A stretch of 64,000 nt of DNA, from assembly GCF_900141935.1 (NCBI RefSeq), contig NZ_FQYX01000004.1, positions 8,668 through 72,667 on the forward strand, given 5' to 3'. The translations under genes were made by a program, and so were the position numbers. Position 1 is the first letter of the stretch. Every line of letters begins with the position of its first letter. The DNA is from Arenibacter nanhaiticus. GTDB lineage: Bacteria; Bacteroidota; Bacteroidia; Flavobacteriales; Flavobacteriaceae. Under the pieces are notes generated by a model. That model did not search any database. It was not told the DNA's origin and was given only the letters and a program-made list of their open reading frames with translations. Shown here one piece after another: positions 16,671-25,773 of the stretch.

Positions 16671-16842
16671 AAAATAAATGGCGTATAATCATAGTAGGGT
16701 GGGCTGTCTTTTTATAGGCGTACGTACCAAAGGATACATGTATGGGTGCAGGAATAGACCCCACCCTTTGTTGGAGGTGAGAGGAGGGAAGACTAGGAAT
16801 AATAATTGATTGGTTTCATCCTACTATTGTGGTTGGACTTGC

Positions 16843-16850
16843 TAACTTTG
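16843..16850 (+). promoter_or_regulatory. Candidate -7 promoter box for the luciferase-like gene
   Basis: TAACTTTG matches the Bacteroidota -7 consensus TAnnTTTG, 56 bases before the ATG at 16906. No TTG lies at the ideal 19-21 base spacing upstream. Confidence 0.4.
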
Positions 16851-16905
16851 CAAGGCCATCACAGTAATCAATATTGCTAAGGCGTATTAAAAAAGACAGC
16901 CTATC

Positions 16906-17922
16906 ATGAAGGAGAAAAAACCACAGAATTTAGACACCATAAAATTCTCTGTTTTAGATTTGGTTCCTGTCGCCAAGGGAGCATCTCACTTACAAGCTAT
17001 TCAGAACAGTTTGGCATTGGCGCAGCATGCAGAGCGATTGGGATTTGAACGCTTCTGGATTTCCGAGCACCATAATATGGATACGTTGGTGAGTTCGGCC
17101 ACCCCTATTTTAATAGGGCATATTGCCCAAGGCACAAAATCTATTAAGGTGGGGTCCGGCGGTATTATGCTGCCCAACCATGCCCCGTTGATCGTGGCAG
17201 AACAGTTTGGTACTTTAGCAACCCTTTACCCCGGACGAATAGATTTAGGGCTGGGAAGGGCGCCCGGAACAGATCAGCTAACAGCAAAGGCCCTGCGTAG
17301 GGACAGGATAGAAACAGTACACGATTTTCCACGTGATATTGAGGCGCTACAGCAATATTTTTCCATAGAAAACAGTCGTGCCCCGGTAAGGGCCATCCCT
17401 GGTGAAGGTTCGGATATCCCCTTATATTTGCTGGGCTCTAGTACCTTTAGCGCGCAATTGGCAGGGAAAAAAGGATTGCCCTATGCCTTTGCGAGCCATT
17501 TTGCCCCGGCACAATTGCACCAAGCCCTAGGGCTGTACCATCAAAATTTTGAACCTTCGCCGCAGTGTAACAAACCCTATACCATAGCCTGTGTCAATAT
17601 TATTGCCGCCGATACCGATGAAGAGGCCAGGTATATAGAGACCAGCCTGCAACAACTGGCCCTGGGAATTATTAGGAACACCAGAAAACCCCTGCCGCCA
17701 CCGCTAGACAACATGGACGAGCTTTGGGACGAGCGGGAGAAAGCGCAAATACAACAGATGATGTATTATAGTTTTGTAGGGAACAAAGAGACCATAGAAA
17801 GAGAACTATCGGCCTTTGTAGCAGCGACCCAAGTGAATGAAATTATGGTAGTATCCCATATTTTTGATCATGAGGAGCGCTTAAAATCGTATGAAATTGT
17901 AAGTAGCCTTCAAAAAGGCTAA
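16906..17922 (+). CDS. Luciferase-like (LLM class) flavin-dependent oxidoreductase
   Basis: A 338-residue protein of the bacterial luciferase superfamily, in the YhbW-like subgroup: FSVLDLVPVAKGASHLQAIQNSLALAQHAERLGFERFWISEHHNM at the start, SATPILIGHIAQGTKSIKVGSGGIMLPNHAPLIVAEQFGTL, YPGRIDLGLGRAPGTD, LLGSSTFSAQLAGKKGLPYAFASHFAP and an EIMVVSHIFDHEERLKSYEI end. It should be a TIM barrel that uses reduced FMN for oxygenation of an unknown substrate. A flavin reductase is not adjacent. The next gene (CBM9-like) lies 72 bases downstream on the same strand. Confidence 0.9.
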   Translation: MKEKKPQNLDTIKFSVLDLVPVAKGASHLQAIQNSLALAQHAERLGFERFWISEHHNMDTLVSSATPILIGHIAQGTKSIKVGSGGIMLPNHAPLIVAEQFGTLATLYPGRIDLGLGRAPGTDQLTAKALRRDRIETVHDFPRDIEALQQYFSIENSRAPVRAIPGEGSDIPLYLLGSSTFSAQLAGKKGLPYAFASHFAPAQLHQALGLYHQNFEPSPQCNKPYTIACVNIIAADTDEEARYIETSLQQLALGIIRNTRKPLPPPLDNMDELWDEREKAQIQQMMYYSFVGNKETIERELSAFVAATQVNEIMVVSHIFDHEERLKSYEIVSSLQKG

Positions 17923-17994
17923 TGAAAAGATGCAAGTATGAATTTTGGACTATTTTTGTGTGTTCGATGTTCGGTTAATAATCAATAAAAAAAT

Positions 17995-18645
17995 ATGGCA
18001 GTTAGGGTAAAAGAATTAAAAGGTTTTCAAGGAACAGATGTAAGGCAGTTATCGCAACTCTTGGAAGAACAGGTGCCGGTACACCTAATAGAATCCCTTA
18101 ACTGGGAGGAGTTTCCCTACCAGCCCAAGGTTTCTTTTAGGATTGCTTATGCCAATAATAATATTGTCCTAAAATACTATGTTACCGAAGAGCATGTATT
18201 GGCCAAGACCAGGGAGACCAATGGTCCGGTACACCAAGATAGCTGCGTGGAGTTCTTTTTTGATCCCTTAAAAGAGGGTCGCTATTATAATTTTGAAGTG
18301 AACGCTATTGGTACCGTCCATTTGGCCTATGGTTCCGGAAGGTCCGATCGTCAGTTGATAGCCCCAAAAACCATAGAAGACGCCATAGTGGTAGAAAGCA
18401 GTTTGGGAACAGCAGTTGTCAATGAACAAAATGGGCAGCATTTTTGGGAAATGATCTTGGTAATTCCTGCTAGTATCCTAGTCCACCATCCCAATATCCA
18501 GCTAAAAGGATTGACGGCCAAGGCTAATTTTTACAAATGTGGCGACCTTACGGCCAAGCCCCATTATCTGAGCTATTATCCGGTAAATACAGCGGCACCC
18601 GATTACCACAGACCGGAGTTCTTTGGAGATGTTCTTTTTGAATAA
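17995..18645 (+). CDS. CBM9-like (DOMON-type) carbohydrate-binding family protein
   Basis: A 216-residue protein resembling carbohydrate-binding module family 9-like proteins: KVSFRIAYANNNIVLKYYVTEEHVLAKT, NGPVHQDSCVEFFFDPLKEGRYYNFEVNAIGTVHLAYGSGR, and a closing FYKCGDLTAKPHYLSYYPV with a DYHRPEFFGDVLFE tail. It has no signal peptide, so it is cytoplasmic or exported by another route. The fold is a beta sandwich that in relatives binds sugars or haem. No enzymatic domain is attached and there is no glycoside hydrolase nearby, so the ligand is unclear. Confidence 0.8.
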   Translation: MAVRVKELKGFQGTDVRQLSQLLEEQVPVHLIESLNWEEFPYQPKVSFRIAYANNNIVLKYYVTEEHVLAKTRETNGPVHQDSCVEFFFDPLKEGRYYNFEVNAIGTVHLAYGSGRSDRQLIAPKTIEDAIVVESSLGTAVVNEQNGQHFWEMILVIPASILVHHPNIQLKGLTAKANFYKCGDLTAKPHYLSYYPVNTAAPDYHRPEFFGDVLFE

Positions 18646-18798
18646 CGACAATATTCCCTTATACTCGAGTTGATAGTGGTCCTGTGGTAACACTTTGGCA
18701 CGGCAATGGGTAAGCGCTGAATAATAGTAGCAATGCCCAGATTCTTGTAAACCATATTGGTTTTATGGCATGGGTTTAGCATAGCTATAATAATTTGT

Positions 18799-18820
18799 TA
18801 ATCTAATTTAGGATAGATTA
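18799..18820. promoter_or_regulatory. Candidate operator ahead of the copper island
   Basis: A perfect 7-bp inverted repeat, TAATCTA (18799-18805) and TAGATTA (18814-18820) with an 8-base spacer, ends 8 bases before TATTTTTG (18828-18835), a match to the -7 consensus. It lies 24 bases ahead of the first gene of the copper operon, a location suited to a metal-responsive regulator. Confidence 0.4.
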
Positions 18821-18843
18821 TATTTTGTATTTTTGTACTTGGA

Positions 18844-19260
18844 ATGAAAAATGTTTTTCGACAAATAGCGGCTTTTTCTTTAGCACTTTTAGTGTTATTG
18901 TCTACCATGTCATTTACGGTAGATATGCATTTTTGTGGAAAAACATTGGTTGACTATTCTTTCTTTGATCAGGTAGATAGCTGTGGAATGGAAATGATGC
19001 AGCCAGCGGCCAATGAGGAATGTTCCGTCGTGGTAGATAACTGCTGCAAGGAAGAAAACATTGTTGTAGAAGGACAGGACGATTTAAAAATCTCCTTTGA
19101 TTCCCTGACCTTTCAGCAACAAGCATTTGTTATTGCCTATTCTTATAGCTTTTTAAGTCTTCTAGAAGGAGATTTAAAAAACAAGGTGCCTTTTGGCGAT
19201 TATTCGCCTCCCTTACTCATTCGGGACATCCATATACTGGATGAGACTTTCCTAATCTGA
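18844..19260 (+). CDS. HYC_CC_PP family protein (copper-associated)
   Basis: A 138-residue exported protein with an N-terminal hydrophobic segment (residues 8-28). The family name comes from its three motifs, all present: HFCG at about residues 34-37 (the H[YF]C motif), CC in VVDNCCKEE, and the PP pair in YSPPLLIRDIHI near the C-terminus. Such proteins are found in Bacteroidota next to copper and RND efflux genes and are thought to handle metal in the periplasm; their exact action is unknown. It is the first gene of the efflux island, 111 bases upstream of the CusA-type pump. Confidence 0.8.
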   Translation: MKNVFRQIAAFSLALLVLLSTMSFTVDMHFCGKTLVDYSFFDQVDSCGMEMMQPAANEECSVVVDNCCKEENIVVEGQDDLKISFDSLTFQQQAFVIAYSYSFLSLLEGDLKNKVPFGDYSPPLLIRDIHILDETFLI

Positions 19261-19371
19261 TTTTAAAACGTTAGAACCCCAGCGTCCAACGGTAGTACCG
19301 CTCTTGGACCAAAGCTGTTGTTTGTGTTGTTTTTACAGCACAGAATGCTAATGTTTTAAATATCAATACCC

Positions 19372-22300
19372 ATGCTAAATAAAAGCATCAAGTTTCTAAT
19401 CCAAAATAAGTTGGTGGCCGTCTTGCTACTCGTTCTTTTTATAGGTTGGGGCACCATGAATGCCCCCTTTAATTGGGATACCGGTTTTTTGCCGAATGAT
19501 CCCGTGGCCGTAGATGCCATTCCCGATATTGGAGAAAACCAACAGATCGTCTTTGCCAATTGGCCCGGCAGGTCTCCTCAGGATATGGAAGACCAGATTA
19601 CCTATCCCTTAACATCCTCTTTGTTGGGTATCCCTGGGGTAAGGACTATTAGGAGTACCTCCATGTTTGGCCTGTCGAGCATTTACATCATTTTTGAAGA
19701 GGATGTAGAGTTCTATTGGAGCCGAAGCCGTATTCTGGAAAAATTGAACTCCCTGCCCAGCGGCCTTTTGCCCGAAGGGGTAAGTCCGTCTTTGGGACCC
19801 GATGCTACCGGATTGGGGCAGATATTTTGGTATACCTTGGAGGGAAGGGACCAAAATGGGGAAGTCACCGGAGGATGGGACTTGCACGAGCTGCGCAGCG
19901 TACAGGATTACTATGTGAAATATGGACTTTCCTCGGCCAGTGGGGTGGCTGAAGTAGCCTCTATAGGTGGGTATGTTCAGGAATACCAGATCGATGTAGA
20001 TCCGGAACTGATGAAGCAGTACAATATTGGCCTAGAACAGGTGGTCAATGCCGTTAAACAAAACAACCGCGATATAGGGGCACAGACACTGGAAATAAAC
20101 AAGGCCGAATATTTGGTGCGTGGCCTAGGGTATATCAAATCTTTGGAAGACATTAAAAACGCCGTGGTAACAGCCGAAGATTATACGCCTATCCGTATTA
20201 TGGACATTGCCAAGGTAGCCCTAGGGCCGGCCGAACGCCGTGGTATTTTAGACAAGGAAGGTGCTGAGGTCGTTGGGGGGGTGGTCGTTGCCAGATACGG
20301 GGCCAACCCCATGGAGGTCATTAATAATGTAAAGGCAAAAATAGCGGAAATGGGAGCGGGATTGCCGTCCAAAGTATTGGCAGATGGGCGTACTTCCCAA
20401 CTGACCATCGTACCGTTTTATGACCGTACCGAATTAATACAAGAAACCTTAGGAACCCTAAACGAAGCCCTATCCCTAGAGATATTGATCACCATTTTTG
20501 TGATCATCGTGATGGTGTTTAACCTCAGGGCATCCGTACTAATTTCCGGACTCTTGCCCGTAGCCGTCCTAATGGTATTTATTGCCATGAAATTTTTTGG
20601 GGTCGATGCCAATATTGTGGCGTTATCGGGGATCGCCATTGCCATTGGTACCATGGTAGATGTGGGGGTTATCCTGTCCGAAAATATTATTCGGCATATG
20701 GATGAGAATACTAAAAAACTACCTGTAAATACGGTTGTTTATAATGCCACGGCAGAGGTATCCGGTGCTATAGTCACTGCGGTGATGACGACAATCATTA
20801 GTTTTATCCCCGTATTTACCATGATAGGGGCCGAAGGAAAACTCTTTAGACCCTTGGCATTTACGAAAACGGCCGCCTTGTCCGCCGCCCTTGTCGTTAG
20901 TTTGTTCCTGATACCTCCCTTTGCAGCCATGCTGTTTAAAAAACGGACTATTAGGACAACTGTTGGGTATTTCTTAAATGCCTTGATGGCCGTCCTAGGA
21001 GTTGTAGCCTTGTTCTTTGGGTATTACTTAGGGGTAGTTTTATTGGCCTTTGCTATAGTACGCTTTTTAAAAGGGCAAGATAAAATAACCGATAAGCAGG
21101 CCAATCTGGCCAATATTACGGTATCGGTAGGAACCATAATAACTCTTTTGGCCCAATACTGGAGGCCGCTGGGACTCGACAAAAACTTGTCGTGGAACCT
21201 ACTGTTTGTAGCGATTATATGTTTTGGACTACTAGGGGTATTTACCCTGTTTAGAAGGTATTATGTACGCATTTTACAATGGGCATTGCAAAATAAACTG
21301 ATGTTCCTATCCATCCCCACTTTGTTGGTGGTCTTTGGTTTCCTTATAATGAAAAATACGGGCAAGGAATTTATGCCTTCCCTAAACGAGGGGTCTTTTC
21401 TGTTGATGCCTACCTCTATGCCACATGCTGGGGTCGAAGAGAATAAGCGAGTATTGCAACAGTTAGATATGGCCGTGGCCAGTATTCCCGAAATAGAAAC
21501 CGTTGTGGGGAAATCGGGAAGAACAGATTCTGCCCTAGATCCTGCGCCCCTGTCCATGTACGAGAACATTATTCAGTATAAATCAGAATATATGCTGAAC
21601 GAGCAGGGGGAGCGACAGCGATATAAGGTAAATAAAGATGGTTATTTTATACTACGGGATGGTAGTATGGTCGTAAATCCGAATAGCAAACATATCGATC
21701 ATGACCAGCATGGTCCAGAAACCCCTATTACCGCCGAGATATCAAGAAAACAACTCATAGCCGATGACGATGGGGAGTATTTTAGAAATTGGCGTCCCTC
21801 TATAAAGTCACCAAACGATATTTGGAACGAAATAGTGGCCGTTACACGATTGCCAGGGGTTACTTCCGCTCCAAAATTGCAACCTATAGAAACAAGGTTG
21901 GTGATGTTGCAAACGGGAATGCGGGCTCCGATGGGGATAAAAGTAAAGGGACAAGATCTTAAACAGATAGAAGCCTTTGGGATGCAATTAGAGGCTATTC
22001 TAAAAGAAGCCGAAGGGGTTAAAGAAGAGGCTGTTTTTGCCGATAGGATTGTGGGGAAACCTTATTTGTTACTAGATATCAATAGGGAGCAATTGGCACG
22101 TTACGGCATTATGATCGAAGACGTACAGCGCATTTTGGAAGTCGCCGTAGGGGGCATGACCCTTACCAAAACCGTAGAAGGCCGCGAACGCTATGGGGTG
22201 CGGGTGCGCTACCCAAGGGAACTTCGCGGGAACCCAGAGGAACTAAAGAATATCTATGTGCCCGTTGCCAAAGGGAATCCTGTTCCTTTAAGCGAACTGG

Positions 22301-23136
22301 TAAGCGTGCGCTATGAGCAAGGACCCCAGATGATCAAAAGTGAGGATACCTTTTTGGTAGGCTATGTGCTGTTCGATAAATTGGACGGTTTTGCCGAAGT
22401 AGCTGTCGTAGAAAATGCACAGGCGCTGATTCTGAGTAAAATTGAAAGTCAAGAGCTAGTAGTGCCCAAGGGCATTAGCTACCAGTTTACGGGAACCTAT
22501 GAAAACCAACTAAGGGCCGAAAAAACCTTGGCTATCGTAGTGCCTTTGGCGCTAGCCATAATTTTCCTGATCCTGTATTTTCAATTCCGATCCGTAGCGA
22601 CCTCTTTTATGGTGTTTTCCGGAATAGCCGTGGCCTTCGCCGGTGGTTTTATAATGATATGGCTGTACGGACAGCACTGGTTCCTGAATTTTAATTTCTT
22701 TGGTGAAAACCTCCGGGATCTCTTTCAGATGCATACCATCAATTTAAGCGTGGCCGTATGGGTAGGTTTTATTGCCCTTTTCGGAATTGCTACCGATGAT
22801 GGGGTGGTTATGGCGACCTATCTGACGCAGACTTTCGATAGAAATAATCCAATGACCAAAGAAGGGATATGGGCATCGGTAGTAGAGGCAGGTGAAAAGC
22901 GTATCCGTCCATGTCTGATGACTACCGCAACAACTATTTTGGCACTATTGCCCGTACTTACCGCTACAGGGCGTGGGAGTGATATTATGATCCCTATGGC
23001 CATCCCTAGTTTTGGTGGAATGCTCATAGCCCTGATCACCTTGTTTGTAGTACCGGTACTCTATAGTTCCAAGGCGGAAATTGCCTTGAAATTGAAGGAA
23101 AGGAATAGTGCCAATAATTTAAAATTAGACGAATAA
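19372..23136 (+). CDS. cusA: CusA/CzcA-type heavy-metal efflux RND pump
   Basis: A 1254-residue inner-membrane pump of the HME-RND family, longer than E. coli CusA (about 1050) because of an inserted loop and extra helices. Family blocks: PDIGENQQIVFANWPGRSPQDMEDQITYPL, GLSSIYIIFEEDVEFYWSRSRI, DATGLGQIFWYTLEG, LINEALSLEILITIFVIIVMV, MVDVGVILSENIIRH with membrane acidic residues, and FGIATDDGVVMATYL. Residues about 505-580 hold two additional hydrophobic stretches. The methionine-rich path expected of copper or silver transporters is suggested by LMPTSMPHAGVEEN and LQTGMRAPMGIKV. It exports Cu+/Ag+ (less likely Zn/Co) driven by protons, with the TolC-type gene overlapping its stop codon by one base. 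Confidence 0.93.
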   Translation: MLNKSIKFLIQNKLVAVLLLVLFIGWGTMNAPFNWDTGFLPNDPVAVDAIPDIGENQQIVFANWPGRSPQDMEDQITYPLTSSLLGIPGVRTIRSTSMFGLSSIYIIFEEDVEFYWSRSRILEKLNSLPSGLLPEGVSPSLGPDATGLGQIFWYTLEGRDQNGEVTGGWDLHELRSVQDYYVKYGLSSASGVAEVASIGGYVQEYQIDVDPELMKQYNIGLEQVVNAVKQNNRDIGAQTLEINKAEYLVRGLGYIKSLEDIKNAVVTAEDYTPIRIMDIAKVALGPAERRGILDKEGAEVVGGVVVARYGANPMEVINNVKAKIAEMGAGLPSKVLADGRTSQLTIVPFYDRTELIQETLGTLNEALSLEILITIFVIIVMVFNLRASVLISGLLPVAVLMVFIAMKFFGVDANIVALSGIAIAIGTMVDVGVILSENIIRHMDENTKKLPVNTVVYNATAEVSGAIVTAVMTTIISFIPVFTMIGAEGKLFRPLAFTKTAALSAALVVSLFLIPPFAAMLFKKRTIRTTVGYFLNALMAVLGVVALFFGYYLGVVLLAFAIVRFLKGQDKITDKQANLANITVSVGTIITLLAQYWRPLGLDKNLSWNLLFVAIICFGLLGVFTLFRRYYVRILQWALQNKLMFLSIPTLLVVFGFLIMKNTGKEFMPSLNEGSFLLMPTSMPHAGVEENKRVLQQLDMAVASIPEIETVVGKSGRTDSALDPAPLSMYENIIQYKSEYMLNEQGERQRYKVNKDGYFILRDGSMVVNPNSKHIDHDQHGPETPITAEISRKQLIADDDGEYFRNWRPSIKSPNDIWNEIVAVTRLPGVTSAPKLQPIETRLVMLQTGMRAPMGIKVKGQDLKQIEAFGMQLEAILKEAEGVKEEAVFADRIVGKPYLLLDINREQLARYGIMIEDVQRILEVAVGGMTLTKTVEGRERYGVRVRYPRELRGNPEELKNIYVPVAKGNPVPLSELVSVRYEQGPQMIKSEDTFLVGYVLFDKLDGFAEVAVVENAQALILSKIESQELVVPKGISYQFTGTYENQLRAEKTLAIVVPLALAIIFLILYFQFRSVATSFMVFSGIAVAFAGGFIMIWLYGQHWFLNFNFFGENLRDLFQMHTINLSVAVWVGFIALFGIATDDGVVMATYLTQTFDRNNPMTKEGIWASVVEAGEKRIRPCLMTTATTILALLPVLTATGRGSDIMIPMAIPSFGGMLIALITLFVVPVLYSSKAEIALKLKERNSANNLKLDE

Positions 23137-24350
23137 TGAGAACCCATTATAAATATCATACCTCAAAAGGAGGACTGTTATTTGCCGCCTTGCTCCTGAC
23201 CATATCTGTTCAAAGTCAGGATCTGGGCAGCTTGGTCATGGAGGCCTATGCCAACAATCCAGATATAAAGGCCTTTGAATTGCAGTATCAGGTCGCTATC
23301 GAAAAAACAAAAGAGGTAAATGCATTGCCAAATACGACCATGGAGGCCATGGTTTTGGCCAATCCGCCAGAGAATATTGCAATGTCGGAGATGGCACAAT
23401 TTGAAGTGATGCAAATGTTTCCTTGGTTTAAGACCATTACGGCCAGAGAAAATTATGCTAGCTCCTTGGCCGAAGCACAGTACGAGGATATTGCCATTGC
23501 GAAACGAAAATTGGCGGCTTCTGTTTCTCAATCGTATTATGCCTTGTTTGCGAACCAAGGGAAACAAAAGGTTTTAGTAGAAAACATAGCCTTACTGAAA
23601 ACCTATGAGACCTTGGCCCTGAATGCCTTGGAAGTAGGAAAGGCATCTGCCGTAGATGTCCTCCGTTTGCAAATGCGACAAAATGAACTGCTAGCTTTAA
23701 AAAAGGTTTTGGAACAAGAGTACTTATCGGAACAGAGCCAGCTGAACAGCCTGCTAAACAGGGATAAAAACACTCCCGTGCTGGTGACCATTGAGTTGGA
23801 CGGACTTTCCGAAGAGCTTCCTTATGATGCGAACAACTTACAATTGCATCCCGAACTATTAAAATACGACAAGCTTTTTAAATCGGTAACCCAATCAGAA
23901 CTGCTGAACCAAAAAGAAAGTGCCCCCATGCTTGGCCTTGGGATGAACTATACTATTATGGGAATGCACAAGAATATGGTCATGCCAATGGTGTCCCTAT
24001 CCATCCCCATTTTTAATAATAGTTTTAAGTCTAAAAGCAGGCAGAATGAGATTAAGCAACAGGAAATAATTGTCCAGAAACAAAGCAAATTAAACACCTT
24101 GGAAGCGGTGTTGGACAAGGCCGTGAAAGCACGAAAGGCGGCAAGAATTAATTATGAAATACAGGCCCAAAATTTGGCCCAGGCCAAAAATGCAGAAGAG
24201 ATCCTTCTTAAAAGTTACGAGACAGGGACTATAGATTTTAGGGACGTTCTGGAGGTGCAGGAATTACAATTGAAATTTCAAACTGGCCAGATAGAAGCGA
24301 TGAGGGATTTTCAGGTGCAATCGACCATTATTCATTACCTGAGCAAGTAA
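23136..24350 (+). CDS. TolC-family outer-membrane efflux channel (CusC-like)
   Basis: A 404-residue protein with a signal peptide (residues 11-27, SVQSQ) and the two-helix-pair pattern of outer-membrane efflux proteins: DLGSLVMEAYANNPDIKAFELQYQVAIEKTKEV and then AKNAEEILLKSYETGTIDFRDVLEVQELQLKFQTGQIE near the C-terminus. Its start overlaps the CusA stop (TAATG), so the two are translated together. It forms the outer-membrane duct of the tripartite pump. Unlike usual TolC proteins the C-terminal hydrophobic strand is short. The periplasmic adaptor lies farther downstream at 29237. Confidence 0.88.
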   Translation: MRTHYKYHTSKGGLLFAALLLTISVQSQDLGSLVMEAYANNPDIKAFELQYQVAIEKTKEVNALPNTTMEAMVLANPPENIAMSEMAQFEVMQMFPWFKTITARENYASSLAEAQYEDIAIAKRKLAASVSQSYYALFANQGKQKVLVENIALLKTYETLALNALEVGKASAVDVLRLQMRQNELLALKKVLEQEYLSEQSQLNSLLNRDKNTPVLVTIELDGLSEELPYDANNLQLHPELLKYDKLFKSVTQSELLNQKESAPMLGLGMNYTIMGMHKNMVMPMVSLSIPIFNNSFKSKSRQNEIKQQEIIVQKQSKLNTLEAVLDKAVKARKAARINYEIQAQNLAQAKNAEEILLKSYETGTIDFRDVLEVQELQLKFQTGQIEAMRDFQVQSTIIHYLSK

Positions 24351-24475
24351 GTACAGCAAGGCAGCAATGCCATAAAGCTGTATATTTTTGGCGTATCAAA
24401 TCATTAATGACGAATGTAACTGACGGGGAATTCAGTTTTAAAACAATTATTAATTAACTATAAATACCACTTAAG

Positions 24476-25045
24476 ATGAAAAGAAAAAATGTATCAATGC
24501 GTATGTTAACCCTGGGACTAGTAACTGTTATGACCATGTCTTGTAAAGAGGCAAAGAAAGAAGCAGTTCAAGAAAAAAACGCAGTAACTGTTGAGGCAAA
24601 AACAAACACCCGAGAGACTACGGCAGCAGGAACTATTATCGATAGCTACCTAGAATTAAAGGACGCCTTGGTGGCAGATAGTCAGGAGAATGCGGCAAAA
24701 GCGGGAGAGACCATGCTAAAAAAGATAGCGGAATTTGATATGGCATCTATAGAGGCTTCTGAGCAATCCGAACTAAAAGCAATTATCGCTACTGCCAAGG
24801 ATAAAGCAACCCAAATTACCAAAGGTGATATCGCAACACAAAGGGCACACTTTGAAGGCTTAAGCAGTGCTATCGTAGATTTTGTGGCCATTGCAGGAAC
24901 ACCAACAACCTTATACCAACAATTTTGTCCGATGTACAATAACAACAAAGGAGGCATGTGGGTAAGTGCAGTGAAGGCTGTTAAAAATCCATATTTTGGA
25001 AGCGGCATGCTGAACTGTGGTTTTGTTCAGGCCGAAATCAACTAA
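24476..25045 (+). CDS. DUF3347 lipoprotein (copper-binding-like)
   Basis: A 189-residue lipoprotein (lipobox TMSC, Cys23) whose mature part is a DUF3347 domain: IDSYLELKDALVADSQENAAKAGETMLKKI at the start, QRAHFEGLSSAIVDFV, and the closing FCPMYNNNKGGMWVSAVKAVKNPYFGSGMLNCG. The same CPM-N-GG/A-W-S---V-NPYYG-ML-CG signature ends the CusB-type adaptor of this island. The conserved CPM and the final Cys suggest a copper site. It probably acts as a periplasmic metal carrier or chaperone that hands copper to the efflux adaptor. Confidence 0.82.
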   Translation: MKRKNVSMRMLTLGLVTVMTMSCKEAKKEAVQEKNAVTVEAKTNTRETTAAGTIIDSYLELKDALVADSQENAAKAGETMLKKIAEFDMASIEASEQSELKAIIATAKDKATQITKGDIATQRAHFEGLSSAIVDFVAIAGTPTTLYQQFCPMYNNNKGGMWVSAVKAVKNPYFGSGMLNCGFVQAEIN

Positions 25046-25132
25046 CAGGGAAGTATAGTTTTTGGACAGGAGCTATAAGTTTCTAGATTGTTCGTAAATT
25101 AAAGGGTACTAAACTTGTTCTTAAAAAGAAGC

Positions 25133-25699
25133 ATGAAAAAAAAGATTCTCGTAAAAAATATGGTTTGCAATAGGTGTATAACCTTTTTGGAACAGGAGTT
25201 CAAAAAGGTAGGCCTAGTGGTGGTATCCATTACCTTAGGAGAGATTGTTTTCTTGGAAAAAGAAGGAGTCGATGAGGCCTTTATAGAAAGCTTGCTTAGC
25301 AAAAATGGCTTCGAACTGGTAAAAGAGGTCGGGATGATGGTGAACGAACAGGTAAAAATAGCTTGTATTGAGGCTATTGACAACCTAGAAGCGGCTACGG
25401 AGGAAAACTTATCGGCCTACCTGTCCAAAAAACTAAAGAAGGATTATTCGGTACTGAGTAAAATGTTCAGTAAACAAGAGGGTATTACTATTGAAAGGTA
25501 CTATATCAATCTAAAAATTGAAAAAGTCAAGGAATTGATTCAACTGCAACGTCTTAATTTTTCTGAGATAGCCTATAGTCTAAATTATAAAAGCAGTAGC
25601 CATTTGGCAGCACAGTTTAAATCGGTAACCGGAATGTCTATGAGCGAGTATAAGAATTTGCAGCAATGGGACAGGAAATCATTGGACCAAATAGTATAA
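25133..25699 (+). CDS. AraC-type regulator with N-terminal CxxC metal-binding-like domain
   Basis: 188 residues from the ATG at 25133; an upstream TTG at 25115 is unlikely. Residues 1-70 resemble an HMA fold: KKKILVKNMVCNRCITFLEQEFKKVGL with Cys12 and Cys15 in the place of the metal-binding MxCxxC motif, then two beta strands and FIESLLSKNGFELV. Residues about 90-180 are an AraC helix-turn-helix pair: LSAYLSKKLKKDYSVLSKMFSKQEGITIERYYINLKIEKVKELI, FSEIAYSLNYKSSSHLAAQFKSVTGMSMSEY. It is placed between the DUF3347 lipoprotein and the P-type ATPase, so it is a plausible copper-responsive activator of the island, perhaps through the inverted repeat at 18799. Confidence 0.8.
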   Translation: MKKKILVKNMVCNRCITFLEQEFKKVGLVVVSITLGEIVFLEKEGVDEAFIESLLSKNGFELVKEVGMMVNEQVKIACIEAIDNLEAATEENLSAYLSKKLKKDYSVLSKMFSKQEGITIERYYINLKIEKVKELIQLQRLNFSEIAYSLNYKSSSHLAAQFKSVTGMSMSEYKNLQQWDRKSLDQIV

Positions 25700-25773
25700 A
25701 CATCCTCCATAATTGTGAAAACACAAACTTGGGGTAAAGGCTACATTTGAGTATTCAATTAAAGACCCATACA

